Part shown: positions 40,745 through 56,500 of the stretch, piece after piece
Layout: each line of letters begins with the position of its first letter
How positions within the stretch are numbered: the first letter of the stretch is position 1
Assembly (NCBI GenBank): GCA_026874595.1
Contig: CM049306.1
Location: forward strand, 59,464,019-59,528,018
Direction of reading: 5' to 3'
DNA: 64,000 nt
Origin: Sipunculus nudus
Taxonomy: Eukaryota; Annelida; Sipuncula; Golfingiida; Sipunculidae
The notes under the pieces: generated by a model
Seen by the model: only the letters and a program-made list of their open reading frames with translations
The model's database searches: none
What the model was told of the DNA's origin: nothing
Made by a program: the position numbers and the translations under genes

Positions 40745-42210
40745 TATATATATATATAAAGATGAGAAAATGTTCTATTATTGACATTTGAGGAAGTCTT
40801 CTGGACATTAGTGATTTTGTGACTTATATAATTATAAACATTCAGATATTCATCATATATTCAGTGTATGACTTTCACAGTGACCTTCATCTTTAAGGTC
40901 AAATCAGCCAAAGCATTGTTTGTGAACACTCTAACCACTTCATATTTTTCATGAAATTTGATACATGAATTGTTTCCCCTGAAATCTCAGACGAGTTTGA
41001 AAGTGGTGACTTTGACCTTCATCTTCAAGGTCAAATCTTCAGAATTCTAGGATTTTTGTGAACCCATCAATTTTTGAAGAAGTCCATATATTTTTTACAC
41101 AAATTTTGGGTTGCAGGGCCCATAGGGAGGGGATACATATATATGTTTTTGCGGCTGCAAAAATAAACTCATTCTATTTTTGTTGTTGTATTCAGGAAGT
41201 TACATTGTAGCCAGGGGTTGAAACTTACTTGCCTTGACCTCTTAATTGACAGAATAGTATCCTAAGTACATGTTCAAGCTGTTGATCTTATGAAGTATCA
41301 CTTTCCAAGGGGAGGGGAGGAGCTCTCCCTGCCTGATAAACCAGCTGTTTGGTCCCCTGTTCTGGCCAGCTGTTGAAGATGTACCTGGCTGGCCTGCCAT
41401 TGAGTCTGTATATAGATATGTAGATGTGAATAAAACCAGCTTGACTGACAGATCACTGTTGTTCATTGTGTGTAACATTGATTTATTGTAAATATGCCAG
41501 TAGTGAAGGATATCTCTGTTGTAAATATACCAATAGCTGGTCTGAAAACCACGCATACACACATACACACAAACATTCGTAGAAGAATTACACATATACA
41601 TGTACCAGCTATATATTATTGGTGTTCCAGTTAATCAGTTATATTGAAGAATGGTCATTTTCATTCATAATCACTTAAATTGATTGCAGTTTTGAATAAT
41701 CAGTCTCATGCAAAACAGTCATGTTATCTATCCCCAGCGTGGCTGTGAGTAGGTTGTAGTAGCCAGTCCAAGGCCGGTGGTTTCTTCTGGGTTCTCCAGT
41801 TTCCTAAACCCACAGACACTACCGAACACCACAACCTGAGCCATGGAGATGCCTTGATTAGTTATAATAACTATTTGTATAATCCATGTTAAATAAATAA
41901 AGTTTATAGTTTTAATATCTAGAAAAAAAATATTCTAATCCTATCAGAGGTATACAAAAGATGGACACAATGTAGCAGACAGCAGTATAACTGAACTTGT
42001 GCAGTGAACAAGTGTCAACAATGTGGCCATAACCATGAACCTTCAGCATTTTTTAAAAGTCAGACTGCATTTAATCAGTAAATATATTAAGTATAATTCT
42101 GTACATTAAATTTAGAATATACAAGGTAGTTAAAATATTTGGTTAAAATTGATCATTGGTCGTTTTTTTTTCTTTCAGTCATCAATCATGTTTAACAACC
42201 AATTTCTACA

Positions 42211-42263
<53 letters not shown>

Positions 42264-45200
42264 TGCTAATAACTTGGTTGTTAATACCTGTAGGTTATTA
42301 ATTTTGTACCCATTTTATATGTGGGCCAGGTTTCAGGTGGAGTCTTATGTCATAAAAAGCACTTTCTAGAAATGATGTATGAGCCACAGCTGCCGAAAAT
42401 GTGTTTTTATTCTTCGTTTATAACTGTCTGCATAAAGGATCAAGTCTGTCAGACATAGAGAGGCTACTCCCCCTACCATATGACTATACTGAATCATTAG
42501 CAATTATAGTAAAATAACTAAGATATGAAGTTACATACTGGAATATAGTAAATGTACTTGTTGTCACCCTCCAGCTCTGGCTTCGGTAATTATCATAAAG
42601 TGATTATAAATGACAGCTCTTTTGGTTATTGTTTGCAGGAGACTGGAGGAGAACTTGATATCAGAAATCCCACCAAAAGCCTTTGTACAGTACAAGAGGT
42701 TGAGGCGCATGTAAGTACTTGAATTTGTCAGTGACTCAGTAGGAAACATGAGTAATAAATTCTGTTAGATCAAGTGGACAAAAAATAGTCTGCATAAATT
42801 AAGAAGATTCAGAACAGTTGTGGTTTTGTCTGCAGGAACAGTTTGTAGTGTTTCTTCACTCTGTGGTTTCATATTAAGACATCTCTAATCCACTGTACCT
42901 GAAAAAGAGTATACCTAGATGAAGGGTTGACACATTTTTGTTAAACTGTACTGTATAATGTGCATAATTGCCTTTGAAACCCCTAAGGTAAACTGTATGT
43001 AGATATTGCAAAAATATTGATCCCTTGCAAAAAACGGAAAAGTGGATATTGCTAAATTTTAACCTCACAGACATGTAGCAAACCACACTATAGGAATCCG
43101 AGTTCATCCTCAATTATTGTACAAATCGATTCAAATATGTTTTAATAAGAACCATCTTGGATTGCTTTCAGTTTCACCAATTACTTTGTTTTCTGTTTGT
43201 ATCATAATTAATAATGATCTACCATTTCAGTGATTTGAGCAAGAACCAGATATATTATGTGGCCCCGGATGCCTTCGCTGGACTAAAATCTCTGACATCC
43301 CTGTGAGTATATAATCATCATAACAACCAATTAAGTTTCAGACATAAATACCCCTTTCACATAGCAGATACAAAAGTTTCCAAATTTTTTTCAAGATTAG
43401 TTGAGTGTTCACATGGCAATCCAGAATGACTCCAATCAAGATAAACCAAAATGTTTTGAAACCTGTTCCTTGATATCAAGGAGTTCCAAAACATTTTGTG
43501 CTTGTCCATGTTAACTCTTCCAAACTGTTATGGCACATATCCAAAAGTATTGTGACTCATGCTAAACAATGACTGGCGGATGTCTTCATATTGCTAAACA
43601 CTTGTGCTGCAAGCCACAAAGCTTGACTCGAGAAACATCAGATTTAAATTTTATGTTCTGATATTATTGTCACAAGCTAGAACTGCACAAAATTCTGGTT
43701 ACTTCAAGAAATATGTGATCAACTGTATGAAAAACTTCAGAAAAAGGAGCAAAGATAGTTTTCAGAGAGCTTGTTTTCTCATCAATTAATGCAGGTTTTA
43801 CTAAATACCTTCTACAGAAAGAAGATGGGATAAGCTCTTGTTAATTCATGTTATTTCAAGACGAAGGTCTTTTCTGTTAATTTGCCATATCACTTCATTT
43901 AGAGTAAATAATCTTTTTGAACTTGCAATGTCAGTGTCTGACTTTAGTTAATTTGTTAATCATGAGAATGAATTTGGCTGAAGAAATGAAACACAAGCTA
44001 TTTAATATCAATATATATATATTAATATAATATATCATATAATATTAAGAAATATTTAAGTTTTAATTTAAATGTTAATCATGGTGTGTGTATATGGACA
44101 TTAATTCAACTGTAAATAACCATTAATCAAATAAAGAGATTTTATGTGAATAATGATAATCTGCAAATATGTTTAAAAAACCTGAGGTTGATCTACAAGT
44201 TACAAATGTCATGGAATAAATTAATACCACATGTAGTCCTGCCGCAGTAAGTTTTCAATGGACTGAACCTGGGACATAGTTGTACCAAGGACAGCCTTGC
44301 CCAGACGTTGTAATGAAATAATACTTTAATGGTGGTGGAGCAAATATTATGTATATATCATGCAATAAGTCACAAAATAAGAGCTCCAGAAAATCTTATT
44401 ATCCACATCTGCGATAAATGTATGCTGTTCGGGTTCTTATGGAACTGTTATCTTTTCATTGTTGTTCCAAATCTGTGCTAGCATAATAAAATAAAGACCT
44501 TCATTCAATTCAATTCTTGGTGTTATTTTCTAGTTTTCCCCAATATGCTTAGGTTCTATTAAATTACTCCTTTTAACCAAGTTGACTCAATTTCTGTTGA
44601 AAACCACAAACACAAAGGGATGAATTACCGCTATATAAGATGCAAAACTGGATATGGTTACTCAAATGCAATAGTCCAGGTGTTTTATAAAGATGAATAA
44701 AAATGATATCCCATATACAGTAACCTATACAGTCTTTAAATGAATTACACATGTTCATAAGAATATATATCACATCAGCTGTACTCTTTCAGTAAGGGTC
44801 TGGGAAGCAAATTCAGTTTGCTTTCATGATAGGGGTTTGTAGCATTATGATGTTGGTGTTATCAGTCTTAACTCTTTTGAAGGGTGGATTCATTATGTTA
44901 CAATCTCTGCAAAATTTGTCTTGACAAGTACAGGCTGTCTGAGTAATAACATTCTGCAAAAGGCCATAATCAGGCAAGTATCATATCTTTCTAAGAGTGC
45001 TAAAAAGTGCCTGTGTCAAGCCCTAAACCTACATCTAATAAATAGGCTTAAGACTCTGTTATATCAGCAGTGATGATCTTTTCATTCCGGCTGGGATGGT
45101 TCTTACTGTCGCCGTGACAACATATGATTTTGGGTTAGCATAACCTGTCATGTCAGCTGTAATCTAAGCACTAGCGTTGGATGCCGCCTAGTTTTATCCT

Positions 45201-48200
45201 CAATTGAGACATTAATGGCTGGACCTCCATTGTGTGATTTGATTTCGTCAGAAAAGTAACCAGTCAGCACTGCGTTGTCTGCATATTCATCACGCATCCA
45301 CCGCTGGCAGAACCCTTAAACTTCCTGTGACAGCCATAAAGCCTGCTGCAGCATGCATGCTGGTGTGATGGTTAGAGCCCTGAACTTGAGTAGGCAGCAC
45401 TGTTCAAGTCCCATTCTGACCATTTAATCCCACAGAATACCCTTAGCTAAGGTCTTCATTAACAAGTTAACGGGTACTGGTCATGTTAATGTATCAAGAT
45501 GTATAGTATAGCTCTCATAGACCACATACATCAACCAAGGCAAAAACAATCCTATTGGATCTACCCTTTATCATTCACAAACTTTTAATGAGATTTTCCC
45601 TGGCCCCTTGTGAAAGATTTGAGGGAATTGATCAATTCTGAACTTTTTGCATACCCCTGTTAATAAACAAACAAGACAACATTGGTGAAGACATAAACCC
45701 CCTTAAGGAAATAATCCCCTGGCCTCTACTTTGGCTAGGTTGGTTGCCTGCTCCGCTGCATGGAAGCTTAGAAAAGCTACACAAATGAAGAAGCCATAAA
45801 AAATGAAGGAGAAGTGTGAATTCTAAGTTGGATGACTTTTACACATTTGTGATATCAAATAATACAGCCCCTTGATTTATTAAAGCTTAAAGCCAACTAT
45901 TCATCCAGCTTTTCTGTAGAATTTATGAGACTATTAGCTTACTCTGCATACATATAAATCAACTGTGTTCCTGATAAGAAGAGTTCTTACAGTGTCTCTA
46001 GTGCTGTTATAGATATATATATATATGAGCTTGTTTATTTGCAAGCTGTTAGTAAACACAGCAGTGTTGACAAGTTACGGAAAAATAATGTAACCCAAGG
46101 TAGTTGGTTACATATGTGTGGAAGCTGAAAGGTCACTAGATGCAAAACACCATTTGCAAAACTCTCTAACTTGCCTATAGATGTCCTTGCTGAATGTGTT
46201 TGGATTATTTGGTGCCCCCATTTTTATACACCTGAGCATAAACAAAATAAACAGCCTGTGTGCAGTCAGAATGGCATTTTCTGACCTTTTTTGATAAAGA
46301 GTTCAAGGAATTATCTTTAATTTATACACATCAGATATTTGAAAAGGTATTTAAAGGTACTCAAAGGTTTTTTATTGTTTTTGCCACTTGAAGCACACTG
46401 TATAACCACACATTTCTACAACAATGAGAGGATTAGACCAAGGTCAAGGTCAGCGTGAGATGTGCAGACCTGGTTTGATGACAGATGGTGATCAGCCTAA
46501 GGGAGTTAATCCCTAGGTCATGTGGCAATGACATAAACGTTACACCTGCGGTCACTGTGCTCATCTTTTTTAACTGTTTAGTCATCAGCTAATTACCTTG
46601 AGTGCAAATGACTTGAGTTTCTTCATTATGGCTGATGAAGATGGAAACCAAAATAGTTGACTTTTTAAAATTAAAATTGGACTTTTGTCCTTAAAGAGTG
46701 TTGCAAACAGGGCTCTTACAGAGTCTCTGTTTGCAAGCGTGACTGCGAGGGCTCAAGGGTTGGATATTCTGGACTCAAGCACCCAACAGATGTTACCCAA
46801 TTTGGACTCAAGTACTCATCACCATGAATTACTACAATTTGCATTTATATAAAAAATACCACAAAAGGGAATTTAACATCTTTGTTTTCTGTTATCCTCA
46901 ATGTGCTTCTTGCTTCACTTTCAATTTGGTCATGCATCTGCTATTTTATCTAGTTGTATAATTGTAAGCTGGTGTCCAAGATCTTTATACAAACTGACCC
47001 ATAATGTCTTCCAGGTTGTTGTATGGGAACAAAATCACAGACTTACCATCAGGTGTATTCAAGGGACTACACTCTCTACAGCTACTGTGAGTATACAATA
47101 GATTAACATCTATGACAGTTGTCAAAAAAAAGTTGATGCACTGGTATAAGTTTACCTGTATACATTCTATAAAAACTGAGTAAAGGTCATCCATGGTTGA
47201 TCAATGTTGACATAGGCCTATATGAAAGATGCATGAGGTTAAGTATAACAGACATTTACTTTAAAACTTTTTAATCAACCACATTAAATAAAAAAAATTA
47301 ATTCAATTAAATTGAAATTTTTACATTAATAAATTTATATCAACTCTTTTAGAAAAAGGTAATTAAGATTGGAGAAAGGAAAAGATTATATGTTTAATCA
47401 TTAATGAAATATATAAAACTGTTTATTTTTCCATGAAATGTTATAGAATTCATTAATATCATTACATTATAACCTTTTCAAATGATTCTTTAAAGTGTGT
47501 TACATTTTTTTCAAGTGATATTGACTAGTTACTTATTACATTTCAGCTTGCTGAATGCTAACAGGATTACCTGCATCAGGGAAGATGCCTTTGTCGACCT
47601 TCACAGGCTCAATCTCCTGTAGGTATATACTTCCTAGGATTAATATTATGCAGTAAAGTGAAACCTGTGAACTACCCAAAAGTGGTCTTAATTCACAGGT
47701 GGTCTTATTAGACAGGTCTTATATGACCAATGCGGATGTTTTTGTTCACTCAAGGGTGGTTTCAAAAGAAAAATGGTCTTATTAAGTAGGTGGTCATAAA
47801 GACCAAGTATTTTGTTCTGTTATATAAAACGTACACTTGATATTTTTTTATAGCAGAATATAGTAGATTGACTTGAATTAGCCTATTGTTGAATTTTTTA
47901 ACCAAATTGTACTTTTTATGCTGGTATGCTTAGTGATATGTAAACAGTGATCATGTAATTAAACCGATGAACCTTAAGTCTTAGACTGCATGCTAGTAAA
48001 TAGAAATAAACAAATGAGTATAATGAAGTAGTGATGATGATGATGATGATGACCTGTAATATTTTTGAAACTTTAGAAAGAAAATCTTACATGTTTTGCA
48101 CTTAGATTGTCAATTTTTAGCTATTTTAAGAAGAAGGAAAGTTTGTGATAGTTTTTTCCAACAAAATGTTTTTGGCAGTGATTGTTATGTGAGTAATGAA

Positions 48201-51200
48201 CATCATATTTGTTTGAACTAAGTTGATAATTTTTGTTTTCTGAAATCTTTACAGGTCCCTGTATGACAACAAAATCCAGTCATTGGCAAATGGAACTTTT
48301 GCTCCGCTTAAAAACATCCAGACATTGTAAGTACAGATTTTCCATAAAATTTGTTTACTCTGGGAGAGCTCTAGACCTTCTTAGTTAATGTCATATTATA
48401 GGTATTATAATTACATATTATACATATTATAATAATCTGCAAAAAAAATATCCAGTAATATTTTCACGGTTATTTATATCACAACCACATTATACACTTT
48501 TTATGACAGAATTTTTGTGACCTTGACCTGATGACCTTTTCTTGTGACCTTGACCCAGTTAACCATTCATAATTTACCTTTAGGAATTCAGGTCTCAAGT
48601 TGATTTATTCATAACAATGGCTGATATTTAAGAATCAATAAAGCACGATGTATTATCTTCTAACATAGCAATGAGGTTTTTTTAAATTTTTTCAAGTTGT
48701 TTTTATTTTCATTGTATTTGCCAGACACCTGGCCCTCAACCCATTCATCTGTGACTGTAACCTCCGATGGCTGTCAGATTACCTTCACAGTAACCCCATA
48801 GAGACCAGCGGAGCCCGTTGTGACACACCCAGAAGGGTGCAGCGCAAGAGGATCTCAGGGATCAAGGCCTCAAAGTTCAAGTGCAAAGGTCAGAGGTCAT
48901 CTGGTGTTATGATTTACTGACAGGGACAAAGCATGTGGGTGGGGAGGGGGACAGGTACAGTGCGTCAAGGTCATCAATTGAACTGGGGGACACTCATGGT
49001 TTATCTAACATTCACCCTGTCAAATACTTGAACAGCCTCTTGTTTTACCAGGGGGACATCCCCAACCTGTCACCGAGAACCTCAAGTTGTTGGGTACAGG
49101 TGAAGAAGGTCCATGGTCACCCAGTGTAATGTTACATCATAAGTCTGAGGAAACATTAAAAATGTAATGCAGACCACCATAAACATATCTTATGATATAC
49201 AATAACATCACATGTCATTTATTTTAATGAAGGATCATTATCAAAAAGTATACTATTGCAATACATCATGCAGTCAATAAATATATTCATGTATGTTGAC
49301 TCAAACCTCTTCTACCCAAAAATTGGTTTAAACTGTATTAAGCAAGGAAGAATTCACAGAGGCATAATTGACTGAACCAGTTTGCAGTAAGTGCCTGCCA
49401 GTACCCCCCCCCCAAATTTGAGACCAGTTTTTGAACATGTTTATGGTCACTAATTTTTGCAAGTGTCTAAAGATTGTGAAATCACCTCCCTTACAATGTC
49501 TCAAAATGCTTCAAAAGTGTTGTTAGACTAATAAGAAAATGCCTAAATTGCCATGTGAACACAAACCATTTTGTACCTGGTTTCAAAATTGTTTATACTT
49601 GCTATATGAGAAGGGTTACCATAAAATTGTACAATACTACACAAAGCAGTCGAGTTCCTAGACATAATTAGATCATATTTAATGACTTCAGTAATATTAG
49701 TAATGTCGTGCAGTAATTTTTCTTTGCCTTGGATTCGCATGGGACAAGTGACCTCGATTGTCATTGGTGGGGTTGAAAGTTAATTAGTTTCATGCCACAA
49801 TTAATGCCACAATCACAACTAATGCTTTTGATAATGAATGATCCAGTATAAAACACTTCAGACATACAGAAGATAGTGTCAACCATTTTGTTATTAATAA
49901 TATTATTATTCATATGCATGAATGGTCCAGGACTTTTATAAATTGAGATTAATGACTGTTCTTCAGTATATACATATAAGTAAGCATGACTAATAGATTT
50001 TATTTAATTATTCACTGTAATCATTTAATCTAATAAACCTTGCACTGTGACAGGTTAACTCCCTGATTTATGCAAGGTCAGCACTTTTCCCTTACTTCCA
50101 AGTCTTTGCTTTATAATAAAATAAACACTAACCAAAGATTTGTAGACTCATTATTTTAACTGCAATAGCAAGGTTCAATATTTACAAATTTTTCTGGTGT
50201 AGATTCAGGCAAAGCAGAAAATTTGCTAAACACTAAGAATTTTACTGGATCCACATAATGTTACTTGTTTTCAGGATTTTTTAGGGAAATATTGTGAAAC
50301 AATTCAAAGAAAAACACTTTATATACACATCATGGAAACTTAGGGAATAAAAATATTTACATTTCAGAAATTATTAGGAAACAGGGTAAAAATAAGATGT
50401 ACTATCATGTTTTTTTTGCCAGTCAGGGAGGTGGCACTTATCAAAGCTGAAAACTGCTAGAAAAGTCAGGTGTCCAGGCATGTATTTCACGTTCTGGATA
50501 AGAATGAGTCTTGGGATGAATTAAAGCCAGATTCTTTGTTGAGAGGAGAATATGTTTTAAATAGGATACAAAAGTGGGACCAGACCAAGGGTTAGATGAA
50601 ACATCTTTGTATAAAAGCTTGCCATCTCAACTGGTTTAGACTTGAAACCCGAAACCGTGAGTGAATACTTGTGTAGTGTATCCAATAAAGCCTACACCAG
50701 ACAGGGCAGACTGTGAGTGTTATTGGTATAAACAGAAGATACTAGGGCTGGCAGAGGCCAGAGTTATCTAGCCCTGGTGAGGGCCTCATTAGTGCTTTAG
50801 TTTCTTCTACTTTTTCTCGACAGCAAATTGGTGTCACCAATTGTACGTCCACAGGGGGTGGGGGCAGGGAGTCAAGAGACTTTTGTCTTGTTTTTGAACT
50901 GAGTGATGGAGAAATGAGTGATTAATAGATTCAGCACCAGGACTTGCCTAGCCCTTGTTATGTGCCATTTGACCAGGTGATCTGAGCAGAGAATATTAAA
51001 CAGTGGGGATCCTTTCTCAGAGATAATGAATCTATTGAGCGTTCCTGATGGTTTCATTCTGTTTGGGTTCTGCCACTGTAGTAGCAACTTAAAATCAATT
51101 ACACGCTCAGTTGATATCTCACATTTCTTAGGAATGCCAGGCAGATTAAGATGATGTGAAGAATTCTAAAATCTCCCTTGTCTTGTTTTAAGACTCCATT

Positions 51201-53480
51201 ATTTTCTTCACATATACAGTGCAACCTGTCTGATAGACCACTTGTCTAATAAGACCTCTTGTCTCATAGAACCACCTGTCTAATGAGACCACCTGTCTAA
51301 TGAGACCACCTGTCTAATGAGACCACCTGTCTAATAAGACCTCCTGATATTCTGGATATTCCAGATTGTCCAGATCTGCACAAAAAAGTGAACTGTTGAT
51401 CTTTTGTAATAAGTTTCCTTTGGAACTCTCTACAAAAATTTGTGGAAATTGGTTAAGTATTTTTGGCATTATCCTGCTAACAGGCAAACAAACCAACCAA
51501 CTAACATACAAAGAGACACTGATGAAAACACTATCTCCTGGGTGGAGGTAACAAACAAACAAAAATGTGTGGAAGAATAGCCTTCCTGGCAGATGCAAAT
51601 GACTGAAATTCCGATTGTTCTGTGTGCTGCCTGACAATGAAAATAATCCATTTAGAATAATGCACACTTATTTTGGTGAAGTCATAATAATGTTGTTGTT
51701 TCATATTTATGAGCACCTCTTTTTCAAGTTGCCCTGGCCTTAAGTCAGAGGGCAGAAACAACAGAGGCAGACTTTCTGCTGATTTAAGTTCAAGGCTGAA
51801 TACAATGTTATCAGCCAGGGTTATTTGAAGAGTTAAGTAGAAGGTTATACAGTGATGTTTTATTTACATGTACTTAGAACTTTGAGGGCAAGGCTAAATT
51901 TATCTTATCACCAGATTTTGTAGAGTAAAATAGAATGTTAAAGTTTTGGTTTTATATTTCAATGTTTAAAACCAAAATCTCTTTGAGTAAATGTTTTTAC
52001 CTTATAACTTTTGATAATAATTCAAATTTATGAATTAATTCATGTTTTTTGCTTAGTTTAATAAAATTGATTATTATATTGCTAGATAATAACAGATTAA
52101 TTGGCTGCAATCTGCTATATTGAAATTATTTATTATAATATATATTTTATGTACAATCTATTTTACCCTGAAATATGCTGTAAAGAATTATACCTAAAAT
52201 ACTGACAGAGTAAATTCAGGCTTATTTGTACATCATGCTGAAAGGTCAATGTAATAGTCTGGTTAATGAAACTTATTCTTTGCATAAGGTTAATTTTCAT
52301 TGCAGTTTGTTGTTTTGTGCCTGTCTCTCCTATCTATCTTACAGAATAAGAATATTTTGTTGGGATAATTTGACTTCATTTGACGTGCATACATAAGCAT
52401 TTATTATATAGCTTATGCAAAAATGGAATCAACTTAATTGATAATGAAAGAAAACAACCTATCATTGATATGATAGATTATTTGGCAGTCACCACATTTA
52501 AAATAAAATTTAGATAAAAAAAATGAAATAGAAAAACACCAGCATAAAGGGTATATTCAATTATTCCAAAGGGAACACAGATGAAACCAGCCAAAGTATT
52601 AAAACATAATCAAAACATTTCAGTACAGTATGTCTATGTGTAAACACTACAGGAAAGTTTATACTTCAAAAGGTCAAGAAGAAAAACAGTAACCATCCAG
52701 ATAACATAACACAGCATTGTTATGTCACGGCAAATAATATCCAGAGGAAACACACAATTTTATATGAGACACAGGCCACCATTTCTCCCTTTCATGTGTT
52801 TAATTGTTTGTCAGAGTCACTGAGTCATGCTGGGGGAGTGTAGTGTCACTAAATGTCTTCTGAACAATTCCTCCTGGCATTTCCTGCTTTGATGAGGTCA
52901 CAGTCATTTGGGTCAGGGCAAATTAGGTGTCAATCTAACCAGTTCTGTCCAATATTTGGAAGCCCATATTATCTACTGTGTCTTGGTTAATCATCATTAC
53001 AAACAAAGGATCATGAAACAATGGAGTTGTGTCATTCATCAGGCCAATAATAACATGTTAATTGTAACAACTGGCATTCTGAAAAGGCCAGTACAGAACA
53101 GTAATACAGTTAAATTACACTGGTTGTTTAAGTAATTGATTTGCAACTGTTTTCTTGATTCACAAACATCGTATCATTTCACAGAATGACCAGATAAATA
53201 TGAATATATCTATTATTGTAATAATTAAATCATTGATATTAAATTGTAATTTAAAAAATATTATAGTATCATAATTTTTATGAATTTATTGGTTCTTTGG
53301 TTGATTGAATGAAATGTTCAGGATTTATTTCATTAAGATAGTAAATGTAATACTAACGTTTCTGAATCATTACTGAGCTCACTATGGACAGATATTATTA
53401 AAATACATAAGAATGTAGAATGTTTATAAGAAAAATATAACATGAAATCTTGAAAAAGCATGAATGTCATGAAGAGAGCA

Positions 53481-53543
<63 letters not shown>

Positions 53544-56500
53544 CTGTGTGTGTGTGTGTGTGTGTGTAATGCTATGTATATATTGATATATATAGTTTCA
53601 ATTACTACACATATTATCACATGCATGATCCTCAGGAGTTGGTATTACTAGCGTGACCATGAAATTTAGTGTAACATTACTAGATTTGATTGAATGCTTT
53701 GACATTGTAAACAGGCATGGCATTTTCGGGCTAAGTAGATGTAGGGAATTCTTGTTATTTATCAAGTTGACTTAGAGTACCATGACATATAGTGTACCAC
53801 AGGAAGTATATGATTGAACTAACAAATGATGAACACTTCAGCACACACCCACCACCTGGTAAAGTGGCTGTCAGGGGGCTACGGATTTAGCTAACAAATA
53901 CAGCAACATATGGTCCCCACATGCTGGTATTATCTAAAGGAATTCATTTGTTATACCAGGAACAGTAAAGGTCTATCTCAGGTGTGTTACGTAAACACCA
54001 GGCTGTTTTTAATCATATTTTATGTCCAGAATTTTCAGTAAATCATTAATGTGATCTTTTTTTTATTATTTTTTCTTTTAAACTCAAAAGAACTTTCGAA
54101 ATTTTTTTTAATATAATATACTTTATGGAACAATGAATATAAAGAAATGACATTTATACTCTGGCTAACAAAAATAATAATAATCATAATAATGATAATA
54201 ATTATTATTATTATTATTACTATTCTCTTTAAAACAGTTATTGTAAATCTTTAGATATTTTCATTATTATAATTACTTATTTTTGGAAGTATATAGTATG
54301 TTAAATGTTTGACCATGAACCTAAATTGAATCTCTCAAAGGTATAATCATTATCTCAGCCTTTATAACATGATTTTACAATTATATCAACATTTATATAT
54401 ACCTCACATTAACCTCTTGCAGAAGAGAATGGAACATATATACATTAAAGTATACCCTGTTAAATTATAATGCTAGAGTATATGGACATGCTTGTGCACT
54501 CACATGATTGTTAGAGAAAGTGGACATTTCTTAATTAATTATTAAATTTGATGAGGGGAAAATTTATATATCGTTGAATATATATCCACTATCAAACCAC
54601 AAGTTCCTCTAAATTAAATCTGGTACTCCTTTAATATAATAAAAAAAATCAGTAAGTATGTTTTTCCACTTTACCATCTTTATGGTAGCAGTAATTTACA
54701 TGTTTTCCCCTTGTGCCATCTTAACAGTAACAAATGATCAGCATCTGTGCTGTTTATTCTATTACTTCACCACCACCAAGGGAGATTAGCTTTTTTTTTA
54801 CCAATATGTGATATGGGAATACTCTGTCTTGAAACAACAAATGTTTTCCCAGTGTGATATTTAAGAAAATATACGAGTCACAAACAGTTACAGTTAGGCA
54901 GTGGTTGTCCCTGTTATGGTCAGAACTTGGTATATATGCCAGCTGTATTCATGTAAATGTACAAGCCAGGTGTGAGAAGAAATGCCTGGGGATCATTAAA
55001 CAAACACATGTACAGCTCCTATAGGGTTACCACAGCCGGTCGCAAGTTTTTAAATAAATATATGCATGACATGGAATGCTGTAAGGAGGAGCCACAGTTT
55101 CAGTTTAGGGGCCAATTGTAAAGTGGAAACACATGGGTTTATATGCCGGGTTTTCCATCAATTCCATCCATGTGAGATTTTGATATAAGAACTTATTAAC
55201 AGTTTTCTGAGGTTTCTTGCATGAGTTAATCACTGTGTATGGGAGTGTAAAGTCAATTACAATGTGCTAATATGATTTGACTCAACCAGGGGGTCAGTTA
55301 CTAAACTAATTTTCAGCAGCCTAGGCAGAAAATAGGGAGTGGTAGGGGAGAAGAAAATTTACTGATAGGACCCTTGTATCATGACACCCTTAAAATGCTA
55401 TCCATGGCCATTTCAGTTATAACAGAATGCGGTGCCAAATCCCAAATGGATGATTTTAAAATTTCTTTTATCGAAACTAGCAAAATGAATATCAAATGGA
55501 CAGCTAACTTTTTAATAAAATTCCATAGAATCAGAGGATCATATGTCAGTTGATAAGGTAACTGTGTTAAGATTATGGTGATTATTGGGCCAAATAACTA
55601 TAAATTAATTTAGTTTTATTGATTTGGTGAATATCATTTTAGGTAAATTCTTTTAAAAGATTTGCAATTTATGTCAGGTAAATTTTGAAATTTTGAATGT
55701 CCAAGGTCTGTTGCTTAAATGTCCCTGCATCCACTTTCAATTAATTCAAAACACTTGTATAAAGGTTGATCACCAGGTGGTCCATAAACCATTTTGGTTT
55801 CACCTTGCAGTGTCCACGTTGTTAATGGCAATTTCTTGTAAACTTATATTTTGTATAATTTGGTCGAAAACAGCATGTACAAAGGAACAAAGTCTAATGT
55901 AGCCATGAAGATTTGATTATTATTACTCTTTTCTATTTTGATTATCAAATTATAAGTTTATATGAATGTCAGTACCCTGTTTATATCTTACAACGTTTTA
56001 CAAATTAAATGTTTTCCTGCAAAAGCTGCTATTTTCCTTGACATGTTTTTTATACTCTACATGACACCAGGATCAGTTAAATATATTTTTTACTCTTGAT
56101 TATTAAAAGCCATAAATGAGATTGAGATGTTTAAAATAAAGATTTTCCTCTCAGAAATTAAATAATTTTTACATTATGGACATTGGTTTAGAAACAGAAA
56201 ATAGAAGGTCTTGTCAGGTCTGATGTATCTTAAATTTCATTTATTTAACTGTATTGATACAACAGCCATCTGTCTCTTACTAGTGTCAGATAGAAAAAAA
56301 ATAATAATTAAGCATGCAAAATAAATATCAAGTGTCGTGAACATTTTTCTCCATCTGGATTCCAAGAACTCTGGTGTCTGATATATGGTATCAACTGCTT
56401 CTCAACTTAATATGGCCCAGCATGGTATCACATGTCACAGATTAGATAACTATTAGTCAAGCCATTAGCTTGGAGATATATAGCCTGGGAAGAACAAGCT

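Larger units (their letters stand above)
40672..42638 (+). other. slit: slit intron, LRRNT2-D2 LRR1
   Basis: 2.0 kb phase-2 intron with AT microsatellites near both ends (40688-40760, 42214-42264), a degenerate copy of the TIR element also seen at 20.9 kb (about 40850-41141), and a dispersed-repeat fragment (41740-41880). Confidence 0.9.
43303..47014 (+). other. slit: slit intron, D2 LRR2-LRR3
   Basis: 3.7 kb phase-2 intron, strongly CpG-poor (2 CpGs in 45601-46080). It holds a repeat fragment with an internal hairpin (about 43350-43520) and a tRNA-like SINE head (45352-45430). Confidence 0.9.
47087..48724 (+). other. slit: slit introns between D2 LRR3, LRR4, LRR5 and LRRCT2
   Basis: Three phase-2 introns (47087-47546, 47619-48254, 48327-48724), interrupted by the exons annotated separately. 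The second contains a fragment of the acctgtctaat-type dispersed repeat (about 47655-47815). The third contains a short run with repeated gtgaccttgacc (about 48518-48560), similar to the interior of the TIR element but not clearly the same. Confidence 0.85.

Noticed and set aside
43496-43504. miR-218 homologue in a slit intron
   Set aside because: Only the first nine bases (ttgtgcttg) agree; the remainder differs and the hairpin sits in a repeat fragment.
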